From NCBI GenBank assembly GCA_023055425.1, contig JALGPY010000001.1, forward strand, positions 139,897,368 through 139,961,367: a DNA stretch of 64,000 nt, given 5' to 3'. This stretch comes from Linanthus parryae (lineage: Eukaryota; Streptophyta; Magnoliopsida; Ericales; Polemoniaceae). This document shows, piece by piece, positions 50,401-63,193 of this stretch. The notes beneath the pieces were generated by a model that was given only the letters and a program-made list of their open reading frames with translations, was not told where the DNA came from and made no database searches. The position numbers and the translations under genes were made by a program. The number at the start of each line of letters is the position of its first letter. The stretch's first letter is position 1.

Positions 50401-50731
50401 CAAAGAGAAGCTTGGGATCTGTCAGTAACGAGGGTGCAAAGTAGAATTAATCAAAACACAGGGGTTTCAGGTGTCCTTAAACCTGAACATGACGGTGCAC
50501 CGTGTCTTTTACCCGATAAGATGTTGTCCTTTTGTCCTCAGACCATGCTTTTTGGGCCACATTTTTATACATTAACTACTTCAAAATTTATCAAAAATGG
50601 GTTAATAGAATGAGCTAAATTCAACTATAGAGGGCTACGTAGCACCGAAACGGGGACGAGACGAAACGCGGACGGGAACGCCGGAGCGGCAATTTTCAAA
50701 AACTTAGGAGACGAAACGCCGGTGGAACAGC

Positions 50732-50813
<82 letters not shown>

Positions 50814-53800
50814 CTTAACTTTTATAATGTATATCACAAAAATATATCTAAGTAGAAAGCTCGTCTCACATAAATATATATATATAAATAAACGAGACAC
50901 GTAGGCCCATTAGGGCTTTTATGATGAATGGCATATTTGTAAGAGCCAGAAAAAGTATGGGTAATAGAACAAAAATAGGTCAGAGCCATGGCCGCCTCAG
51001 AACTTCCAAGGTATTTATCCACCTTTCTTCCTTGTGAGCGACCTTGATGCTGTAAAAGTCATCGTTCCCGTCGTGGGTGAACGAACGGCCAGATGGGCAA
51101 TCCATTTCGAGATTCTGGTCGAGACCGAAGTCGCCTGACATCGCCGATCTAATGGAATTGACGTCGCCTGAGGTCGTGAAGGCCGCCGAGAGGTCCGACG
51201 ATCTCCTGAACGTTGGCTAGGGACGTTCCCTAGGCATTTTAGGAACGACGGAACGCGTCCCCGTGCCGTTCCAGTCAGGTTACAGGCTCCATTTTTCTAC
51301 GGGGACGCCAGCTGATGTTCCAGGAGCGTTTCGAGGCGTTCCGGCGCCGTTCCAGACGGGTACGAAACGGGGTCGTAGCCCCATAGGGCGTTCCGGTGCT
51401 TTACAAATAGAGGGCATTCAAAATTTCCAACAACACCCATAGATATAAACAAGGCTACTCAACTTTAACTTTATAGTCATCATAGCTGGATCTTACAAAG
51501 CTAGCAAAACATGCTGCTGCCATAGTTCCCTAAAACCTTACGGGATTGACAGGGGCGGTTTGTTCCAAAACATGGAACACATTTGTCTCACAAGACTTTA
51601 TTTTAGAGGTTTGTTATACCCTTGTACTAAAAGGATAGTACACAAATATCAGATTTAGTTTCTGAATTTTAGGTTATTTGTACTCGTAAAAGTACAGAGA
51701 TAGGATCCTATGGTGCTCATAAATAAACAGAGATAACATTCCGTACAAGTCAAGGGGAGAGAAGCTTCCCTAACCCGGTCAAACTAAATTCTGCAGGACG
51801 ATCTGATCTGCATACCACTTCCAATTCCAAGTATCAATTTGGTACGTGTTTGGTCAAGTTATTTATATTGAAAATAAAATTATATTAGCCATAATAAGGG
51901 AAATGTCTTAAATTGGCTTCATTGCCAGGTTAGGCATGTAAGTTCTTTTACGAACCAGGTAAATCTCTTGTACAACAATTCGGGAATAAAAGGCCCTATT
52001 ATACAATCTTCGGTTCATTATTCAGTGATATGGCGAAGTTATACAGCCTCTCATAACTCCTCTTTGCCTCCACAGACAGGCAGGATCCTGGTCAACGAAG
52101 AGAACATCATTCCTGATATTAGCTTATGTTATGGTTTCAGATTCATTTCAACTTTGTTTTTTCAGTTCATCAACAGATTTGTCCCCTGCAGCACAAGAGG
52201 GGAAATATATATTACAGATATGTATTCTTGGCATGCTCCAATTTCTTGGTCACCATCGTCATTCTACACCAGAATTATTTGCTTCTTCAGATTGTTTTTT
52301 ATCTATTAATTTTAACAAGTAGATGGGCTCAAATCAGCCTTCTTTCTCTTGTTTAGCTGATCCAGAAGTCTGTTGAGTCCGACATTGGTCCTGACTTGCT
52401 AGCTTTGCTACCACCACCTGCTCATGCCACAATTCCTCTTCCAAGGCGCTGAAAGGTTGGTTTACCTGTGTGACCATCGGTTACAATTCTTTTGCCAAAA
52501 AATTCTGTTGAGGGGCAAAGGCACGACTTAGTTTTTGCCAAAGAATCTTGCTTTGTGTAGTCTGACCCAACATAGGGCGCTCGAGAGCTTGCAAAGTCAA
52601 AGCTAAAGCTGAAATCCTGGCAGGGTTGGCCAATGGATTAACAGGCGAAGTGGCCACTTTAGGCCCTAGGGGGGCTCTTGTAGTTTATCCTAATAGCGCG
52701 GGTAATTATGCATTTTAACAGTTATCAGGCATAAAGTAAGTGTTAGTTAGTTTAATGGTAATCACTGGCTATGCCACAAAACCTTTTTAGGTTCGAATCT
52801 CTTCAGCAACGTTTTCGGAGATGTTATGTTTAATTCTCCAGAAAGTGTAAAACTAAAACGACGTAAAATCAGTGAAATCTCTTACATACGGTACATTAAA
52901 ATTCTATTTTGATAACATTTTGAACTCGTAACTTTTTTTGTACATAGTTTCAACTATTAAAATGAACAAAATGTCATATTATTGTTATTGTTAATTTTCA
53001 TAGTCGTCAGAATCTTACGATCCACATCCGTATCCTACAATTCGATTCGATTAACACATGAAACGATGTGTTTCAGAGGATTAATCTTAAATGGACCAAG
53101 AATTTATCAGAATCCCGATTAATGGGACCTAATCTTACGATTCAGTTGTGATTCAGACTGATTCATACAATCCATCATCGATTAATCAACTAGGGAGTCT
53201 TTGTGACTTAGTACGAGTTCCAAAGACAATACTTGCCTCGTTTTTTCTGTGACACACTTGAAAGAAATTCAACCCCTCAGTTATATGATATACTGTTCAT
53301 ACATGACAATATGACATAGATTAATAATGGAATATGTTTTTATATATTTTAAAGGAATTGTAAGTGAATGTTTGTGATTCACGATTCAGCAAAGTTTAAT
53401 GTCGAATCTCGATTGACAACTATGTTAATTTTAGATAAAGTTCTTTCAAACCGAGTACCAAAATTCGTTATCCAATCGAACCCCCCAAATGTTTGCCGCA
53501 AGCTATGTTACATGGAATCGGGTGCGGGTGTCATATCTGGTGTGTATCCGAGAGTCGTTCTGTCAATTTCATAATTTTTCGGATAAGGGACTCAGCTGAA
53601 AAGTGTACAAATATGGCTACGGGTATCGGGATATTGCGTCGTCGTCGTCATTATTAATTAGAAAACACTACTAAGTTTTTAAATAATTATATAGAATGAT
53701 TATGCAAGGGGTATACTTGTAAAGAGGTAAATTCCATATTATACAAGACTGTGGGTCCAAAAGTAAACATCTCGATAGCAGATACTGGAGGGCCTAACTG

Positions 53801-55343
53801 GTATAGTCACTATAGTGGGAGAAGACTTGGAGGGTGAAGAGGTAAAAACAACTTCGCCCCTTTTTCACAAAGCCCAACTCTTGGGGCTGTCTACTCATTT
53901 ATAATAATAAAGAAAAGCCCGTAGATGCTCAGAAGCCCATTAGGGAAAAGGGTATACTTTAAAAGGAGAAAACAAAGGGTCAAGATCAATAAATGATAAA
54001 GTATCATCTTCAACCACAATTGAGTGTCGTTCAGCTGACAGTTTCGAGGTAGCTATGGCCAAATCCTCTACTAATTTCTCTGTCTTTCTCTACAAGCGTG
54101 TTCGACATGCGATCAAGGAAAAGGACGCAGATCCGACATACGAAATTGTGGAAGACGACGACAAGAAATTGCCACCAAGTTGTCGTCGAAGTCAGAGGTC
54201 GCCGGAGTCAACGCGTCCAACAGAGATTCAGCCACATCCGCCACACATCATATACCCAGACTCATGTCGTATTGTATCGACTCGGGTGTGGAGGCGATTC
54301 TGAGAAGCCCGCGTGACGTAGACGACAAGAAGATTAACCCCAATATTGTAACTATGGTGTATTGCTTAGACCATTTCTGTTGATACTTATTGATTGATAT
54401 AAAACAGCCAAAGCCCCCAACAAAAGTTGCACTGAACGGGTAACAGAATATATTTGTGTATTTGAGTAATGTCTGGAACGTATGCATTTGCTAGAACTTA
54501 TATTAGCAACTTCAGCATGCCTTACAGCCAGAAAACCATAATTCTGTCTAGCAGGCAGTATAGGTGTCAAACAGGTGCACCGAGGGGTGGGGTGGGCAGG
54601 TCTAGAGCGAAAGGGGGCGGGGCGGTTTGGTTTTGATCCCTTTCTTGACCCCGCACAGGGTGGTTTGAATTCCCCGGATCTGAGGTGGGGGTTAACCAGC
54701 CTACTTTTCATTTTACTATTTTTACTTACCATAGACTAAATAATAACCTATTTTATGGCATTGTTTAAATAAACTACTTATAGCAGACAGCCAGGAATAG
54801 TGAGAAAAAATCAAACACGTCTAATCAATACCATACAGCCAGAAGTTCATATTTCTATAAAGAGGAAACGTTAGCAGGCAGCAAGAGAAGTACCAAAAGA
54901 AAGAGAATATTCAGTAATCGTGATGAATAATCAACAAAGAATGGACGTTACCAGAAAAGTCAACTCGGGGCCACAGATGAATAATAAACAAGATCAACAT
55001 GAAATACACAGACTAAGGAAATTACCTCAACTTCTCCCGAAGAATATGCAGGATCCAAATTCATAAGCAGAACAATAGTTCCTCTCTTGTGTTCATCCTC
55101 GAACTTTTCCTCCCAAGGCTAAGAAACCCACACAAAAAAAAAGGAAATGCTAGATTTGCAGCACTAGTAACTGTATCCACAGCCACCCCTCTCAAGTTTT
55201 AAGTTTAAAACATGAAAGGAAGAATTAGGATACAGCCACAGTGCCGGTAGATTTAGCAAATCCCAATAGAAAAAAAAAAATGTTTATTTTCTGATAACTA
55301 ATACATTGTAATACAAGTCAAGATCATAAGAATCTACCCAGAA

Positions 55344-55396
<53 letters not shown>

Positions 55397-57032
55397 AACA
55401 GCAAAGATCCGTTCATTGGAAGCAGATCTAGTTGCCCATTTCCTCTTAAGACAATCAATTTGTCCACATGTTAAAGTGCACAACAAGCTATCCGTGATTC
55501 TCTTTGACCAGACTTCTTCCTTCAGGATGTATCGTAAACTCATAACTTCCTGTACTTAAAAGTTACTCAAGACATATTTGCTCTTGTGTCACTCAACAAA
55601 AAAAATCTCCCATGAGAATTACCTAAAAATACCCAATAATTAACTCTCATCTTATTACAATAAACAAAGCAGCAAGTTATGTGATACATACACAATCACT
55701 AGCCATTGCTTGAAGCGCAATCAATAACACCTGGAGTTGAGTGATGAAGACACATGACTGTTATTTCTTGATAATGGGCCTATTTTATTTTATGTTATTT
55801 GTCTTTTAATAAAGAATTATATTAAACATATTGCAAATGTAAGCCCTGTCACTATTTAAATTCTAAAACTTAAAAGATAAATAAATTATGTCAATAACCT
55901 GAGGCTACAGAGCAAGAGAAACTCCGAATAATAATGACAAATAGCACGTTTCACGTGACAAGAAATGTTAATAAAAAGCTAATAGGATAATACAAGGTGG
56001 ACAGAACAAGAAATAGTAATATTACTTACACGTGTTCTAAAAAATCTGCATCTCTCCTGGAATCAGACAAGAAGAAAATATGTAAGTAAAAAAAGAGAAG
56101 GAAGTACAGCACAAAAATCAAGCAGTGATCGCATAATTGAGAAGGTAAAACAAGAACAACATCTGTCCAAATAGGGTTAACCAACTTGTGAACCACAAAT
56201 TATTATGGAGACGGCAGTTACTGCACCTCAAATTCAAATTTTGACACTATTTCCAATACTATCCCCTTTTTCTTCTTTCCCAATATTAGCTTTCATATAT
56301 GTTATTGGTAATGTTCTAAATTAAATATAGTTTGAGGCTTTAGAAAGAAAGTGGATAGTCAATTTGGGACATCCAAAGAAGGAAAAATGGTCTACCTTTG
56401 CCGGACGGATGGATATGTCAAGCATGCAAAACACACTAACAGTCAAGCATTCAAATAGCTGAAATGCAGATGCCTAGTGGCATGATCAAAGCCGATGAGT
56501 AGACCTGGTCTTGTACATTCCGTTTGTGTCTTCCGTTTATTTATGTTCAAATTCTTCTCGTTCCCTGAGGGAGAGGGTGGAAGGAGAAGTATTCCTTGCG
56601 CAAATTACGTTGGAAGACTGTTCCTTCCTGGATTACCGCGGTGAAATGGGACAAATTGGGATCAGCATAATTCTCAACTCACGACTACTACCAAAAAGCT
56701 TCTTTTACACAAGTCAATATCTACATTTTACTACCCTGGAAAGTGGAAGCATCCGAAGTATCGAAAAATGAGAGCTATACGAGTTTTCATGTGTGTCTGT
56801 CTAGTAATATAGGCTTATAGGACCTATATATTTTATATTGTGTCAGACCCTATGTCGCATCGAAACGGGGATGCCAGAATGGCAATATTCAGAAACCGGG
56901 GAGACGAAAATGACGGGGGAACCACAGTCACATTATTTAAATTTATGTGTAAATTATATATTTATACACACAAATTTATTCTATTGTAAACAATACCTAA
57001 ATACATACTTATAAATTAAAATAAGGACATTT

Positions 57033-57065
<33 letters not shown>

Positions 57066-60000
57066 AAGGAAGGAGGGTGTTTAACTATTCTGGGTAATAG
57101 TGTTACAATACTAACCATTAGATTTGAAAAGTATCAACGGCAAAAAATTACCCAATCCTTTTTGGCTTTATGCACTAGTCAAATTGACTCTATTTGATCT
57201 TTTGAACTTCCTAACTCTGGCAGTAGCCCCAAAAGGGGGCGGTTCATTCCCCAGTAAATTAAAATAGACTAAATGAACAACAATAATTAAGATCAATACA
57301 AGAAGAAGAGAGAGGGAACAGCAAAATCAGAAGATAGGTGAACACACATATACTGAAGAAATATGTAGGGGTACTTCAGCGGAGGTCATCTCGAAGTCTT
57401 GAAAGTCACCAAACCGTTTTTTCTCTTTAATGTACATGCGGCTAAAAAGATCCCAAGATTGCATTATTTATCCATGGGCATCTCGGAGTGTTCCGGCGGA
57501 AGTCATAAAATTTTCCCGAACGGGGATGTCACTCTACATGGAATTCCCGTGCATCACACTCGGACCCACATATATTGTAGTGTTGCTTGAACAATTGTTA
57601 AAGGAAGGGGCAATACCTGGTCATCTTGTAAAATGTATTGCATTTAATGGAAAAGAATAATCCACTTAAACTTGCATGCAAGGCCTTTATAACAAACCAA
57701 ACAAACCTCCAAAACCTCTATGCTCGCTGGTTCCTGTAGTGAAGTAATCCTTTTTCTCAAAGGATAAACAATCTTGGTATTTTGCTTCTAAAGGTTAGCT
57801 TGATGTTTATGTGTTTAATTCGATTGTGCTGAACCAGTCACACGCATATGGTTAATTATATGGGTATTGACTCATGTAAGTTGAGACTGTTGTCCACCAT
57901 CATATTTTAGTGCTGAACTTTCCCTTGACTTAGATGACTAGAAAAAAAATGTGGTTGGTGCAATATGCCTGATTTTAACCGGAATGCCATGTATTAACAG
58001 GTCATGTTGTCATGTGCTTCAGATGGATGGCGGCCATTATGATTATCATCTACTCAAGTGTGCAATGGATTTGTATAAATTAAGCTTCACAACTTCATAT
58101 TTCCACCAAACAAACTTTACAAGTTCGGGAAACGTTGTGAACGTTTAATGAAAACTATGTTGCACAAGTTCTTCTAAAAGGTCACGCACCCGCAACGGGT
58201 TCTTCTGGGTGCTTCGTGGGTGCTTGGGTGTTTCATGGGTGCTTTGCGGGTGCTTCGTAGATATTGTAGGGTCATTTTGAAAGATTAAGTTGAGACTTGA
58301 GAGGTCCTATAAAATACAACTACAGTTTACCAAAAAAACATGCATCTGTGTGAACATTTTCTAACCATTAAATTACTCGTCTATTCAAAGTTAAGAACAA
58401 GGACAACGACAAGAATAGATTATATTGTTGATATAGTAACTATGTTTCCTTGAATAAATGTAATAATTTCTGCGTGATTATAATTTGGATTGCTAATATT
58501 TTTCTTTTTATGTTAGTACAAGGTATCGCAAATAAAATACATTTTCTAACCCGCACCCTAATTTTGGAAATGGGTAAAAGACAAAAACCACCCTCCATTT
58601 ATGGGGAAAATACATTTTGCCCCCTGATTTATGGGGAAAATACCTTTTGCATCCCTGTCAGTGTTAAAAACTAACACCACACTAACGGATGGGTGAAAAG
58701 ACAAAATACCCCTGACAATTGACGAAATGACCTCATTATAAAACCCTTCCTTTCCTCCACCTCCTCATTCCTAACCTTAGCCCGCCTCCCTCATCCTCTG
58801 TCCTCTGGTTCGTTTCCCTCTTTCCTCCTCTTTTGTCCCTCTTGTTCGTCTACCTCCTACATCTTCTTCGTCCCCCTCCTCCCTTCTCCCTCCTCCTCTG
58901 TCCCTCTTGACAACCAAATCGAAGCATGAATCGGAGTCTCCTTTTTGGAATTGGATAGTTGCTGTCAATTCAGTTTATTTACAAACACCACCCATATTCT
59001 CAACCGCACAAAATCAGAGGGCAGAGAGCATTGCACTCTCAATCGCCAGAAATTAGAGGGCAGAGGGTTGGCTTGAATTAGGCATTGAGGAGGGTTAGGG
59101 GTCGGATGTCATGCCACCGGATTGAATGGAGAAGGCCGATGGTTGGGTTGCACTTGATCGGACTTTGACGTGTGGTGGCGGTGGTGGGTCTGGTATTTTG
59201 TTCTCTGTGGTTCGGTCATGAGAGTAATGGTTGTGGTCAGTGAATTCAGGGTTGAAGATGGAGCCTCAACAGGTGTCTGAGTTTTGGGTTTTCGATTTGC
59301 GGTTCACTGTGGTTCTGTAGTCGGGGGTTTACCAACTGTTAGATTGATCCGAGCAGAGGTGGTTTGAGATCAGAATTGGCTGCGTAATTGGAGGTTGGAA
59401 GGATGACGACGATGTTGGGTTTGGGTTTAATCGCAACAGCGGTGAACAAAACAGCAAGCTCGAAGCACATCGAGGACACCTACGGCCATAGTTGTCAAAG
59501 CTTGATACGTATCGTGTATCGATAGTAGGATTTTCATATCGTGTATCGTATCGTATCGCGTATCGGAACGATACGCAAACCCTTAAAACAATTAAAAAAT
59601 ATATACTGACCCTTATAATGAAGAGTTTATTGGTTGCATCTTGCTTTTACTTTCTATACTGTATGTTTAAATACATATAGAGGTTGATTAGGTAGTCTAA
59701 CAAGCACGTATTAACATCTTTTGTATGCAGCTAGATTATAGAGTCCCATTATAAAGGGATGTTAATATATATATTTTAGCCTCATGTCTAATAATGAATC
59801 ACATATTCGCATTACATAAGTGAGAGTACTAGTTAATTAGAAGAATTGAATGGATTGTCAGTTATATGTAGGGTATAGCTATGTGGCATCGTTTTAGTAG
59901 TTCAAAATTCTTTCTTATATGTGGCAAAAGCACCCAATTAAATGGAACATAAAACTTGAATACTGAAGTTAGAGATCTCTAATCAGTCCCCTCTACAAAC

Positions 60001-63000
60001 ACAACCGTATTCCACTAGTCATGTAAATAGAACACTTTGTCTTCTCTGTCATTGTCTTCTTCAGTCTTTCTCTTCTGAAGGATAGATCAATTATCAAAAA
60101 TTCAAGACAATTGAGTTTTTTGACTAGCAAGATTGAGGCAAACCTGGAGAAGTAGGACCATCTAACAAAATATTCATATAGTCCATGTAATACGAAGTTC
60201 TATATCAATAGGTTCTGACAAACCTAGCCCAGTTTCAGTTCTGAAACGTATCGTGCGATACGCGATACGTATCGTATCGGATGTGTATCGCTCGATACAG
60301 TTTGATACACATTCATTAGCGATACAGCGAACGATACGTAACGCTGATGGCATGTATTGTATCGTATCGTACGATACGTATCGGGTATAGCTCGATACTG
60401 ATAACAGAGCCTACGGCGAGCTTCCGGAGGCGCACAAGACCCTTCTCTAGCACCACTTGAACAAGATGAAGCAGAGCGGTGAGCTTGTTCTCGTGAAGAC
60501 TATTCATCACAGATTGTTGTATAAAATTCTCTTGGTTGTGAAATTTTGTAAATTTGTTCTTGTTGTGGTTGATGTTCTTGATATGATCTTGTTTTGTTTG
60601 CAAATTTGTTGTTTTGTTTTGGTCAAGAAGAACATGCTGATTTTGGTCAAGAAATTTATTTGCTGTTGTTGTTGTTGGTGGTGGTGGTGGTGGTGTTGGT
60701 GGTGGTGGTGGTGGTGGTGGTGGTGTTGATTTGGTGGTAGTGTTGGTGGTGGTGATTTGGTCTGTGGTTGATATTCATGTTGCTGTTGTTGTTGTTGGTG
60801 GTGGTGGTGGTGGTCAAGAACATTATGAACATTGTATTAAACAAAAAGATGGTGTTATTTGTCCACAATTTGTAAGGGTAAAATGGTCACACGAAGTTAA
60901 TTTGCACCCCTCCACTAACAGATTGTAACAGAAGGGTGGTATCTGTCCACCCTCCATCCACTGACAAGGGTGTAAAAGGTATTTTTCCCATAAATCAGGG
61001 GGCAAAATGTATTTTCCCCATAAATGGAGGGTGGTTTTTGTCTTTTACCCTTTGGAAATTTGTCGCACCCGCACCAAGTTCCTGCACCCGCACTTGGGCA
61101 ACATAGAATGAAATTGAACATAAGCTTGATGAACATAATTCCCCCCCCCCAAGTCTGATTCCAATAAGTTTTCAATTAGGGGGTGCAATCAGAAAGTTTT
61201 GCCTAAATAGGATGCAACCTGACAGATTTTGTAAACTATGAGTACCCTATATGGAATTGAACTTAAAATAGATTCACTCTAACTCGGTAAACATGAATGG
61301 CAGCAGTTCTATTACCACATAGAAATGGCGCATTTGGACATGAATGAAATGAGGAGGTTCATAAACTTTGCTCATCTTTGTCTTTTCTGTTACTAAACCA
61401 CTTCAGCATTCTTCTTGTCAATTGTTCGAGTTGTGGCGTCTCACCGCAGTCCAACGATCCCCTGGAAACTATCTACGGCGGCCAGTAACTTATTCCAGTA
61501 TATTGCCAGAGATTGATGCCCTCAAAGATATCCATATCGAGTAAGATCTTTCTGACCCTCAGGTTACTGAAAAACTTTAAGATAGAATTTTCAATTTATG
61601 TTCCCCCTTCTTTTTCTTTTCTAGTGAATGCATGGGACGAATAAATCTAGCACATGACGAGCCAGCACTTTGCTGCCTAACAAATGCTGATGCATACAGT
61701 GGAGAAGCTACTCTGCAGTGGCAAAATTTCATGGGAAGGAAAAAAACAAGAACTAAATTTTGCTCAATGAATACGAAAGCCCGCTGAAATCTCACTTCAT
61801 GCTATGTTTTAACAGAAATTTGGAACCAGATTGCTACCGACTGGCATTTTGGATCGTACCATCCAGATAACCGAACACACCTCCTTGAGCAAAGTTGAGA
61901 ACACAGATTGGTAATTGTACAAAAAATCTAAGAGCTGCGAAGATTGGAATGAATCAAGGTGAGCTAAGTGCTTAAGGACTTATTGCTGCTGGTGATTGGG
62001 TCAAGCAAAATACAATAGGCATGTTCTAGAAGAGCCTAGTAGACAAATTTAAAACTCCGCTTGCACCATGGTATAAAATCTCCTGATATAAACATAGCTA
62101 AGAAGATCAGGTGGCTAATATAAAGTTTGGCGGCTGTATAATATTTGTGAGTATTGGAAACAAGCTAGTAAAAGTGATCTAGTGATCTATATCATGCCCA
62201 CCACGTACAGAGTCTGCAAACGATGTCAGAAATATCAAACCAATTTAAACCATCAAGTTCTCTTCACAGAGAATTATCCGACAAAAAATATCCTTAAACC
62301 TAGCTAGTCTCTCTTCAAACGAGTCAACAACAAAGGTAGCCCACTGTTCTCCGTTGGGACATTCCACAAAAACTATGATCCCGGAGAAACAAAACCATGC
62401 CTCCCCTTAGAGCTAAGGAAGCCAGAGCTCCTTACTCCCTCCGTCCCAGCCATTTCTTAATAAATCAAGGGGAGTTGCTTTATTTAAAACGTGGTGAAAA
62501 ATCCGTAATACCCCTTCTCCTTCAAACAATTTTCCCTCTGTGTCCCTCTCTCTCTTCCTTTCTAATCTCTCTCAGATTGATCAACAACAACAACAACAAA
62601 AACACCGACAACAACCACAACCAATCTGCCAAGGCCACGACCACCACCGCGCCCTCTTGCCGGAGATCCGGCATCGCCACCGCCACGAACGCCGCCTCTA
62701 CCAGATCTGCAGCTTTGGTGGAGAGATAAGGGACGCCGCCTCAGGGAGGTGATTGAGGCAGCAAAAACAATGCCCGATCGATCTGTGTAGATTTGCCATG
62801 AACGCCGCCTCTCGCCATATCTGAACCCTTAACAATCTGCCACCGCCGCACCTCACCATGGCCGCCTCTCGCCTTCGATTTGCAGAAGAGGAAGAGAGAC
62901 AAAGAGATGGAGATCGTTCTCTGTGTAGAATGCTCTTGCCATGAACGCCGCCTCTCTCCTTCAATCTGCACCTCACATTCGATTTGCACCTCACCATGGC

Positions 63001-63158
63001 CACCTCTCGCCTTCGATTTGCAGAAGAGGACGAGAGACAAAGAGATGGAGATCGTTCTCCTTCTGTGTAGATATCCGGAAAGAACAGGGTTAGGAAAGAA
63101 GATGGTCGTTCTCCTTCTGCGTAGTTCTCCTTCTGTGGAGATCGTTTGCCTTCGAATC

Positions 63159-63193
<35 letters not shown>

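Larger units (their letters stand above)
58572..61050. mobile_element. Mutator-like element (Pack-MULE type), 2479 bp, intronic
   Basis: Terminal inverted repeats of about 95 bp or more: the left end GGGTAAAAGACAAAAACCAC and the right end as its complement. A 9-bp direct repeat TTTGGAAAT flanks it (58563-58571 and 61051-61059). It has no transposase. The interior contains a fragment of a host HMGA-type gene and a nested hAT-like MITE, plus (GGT)n runs at 60674-60810. Confidence 0.9.

Noticed and set aside
50625..50904. Ile/Tyr-repeat ORFs on both strands
   Set aside because: Pure translation of a (TA)n microsatellite.
60457..60928. Cys/Trp/Val-rich ORFs
   Set aside because: Translations of (GGT)n and (GTT)n simple repeats inside the Mutator-like element, apart from the short HMGA-like start.
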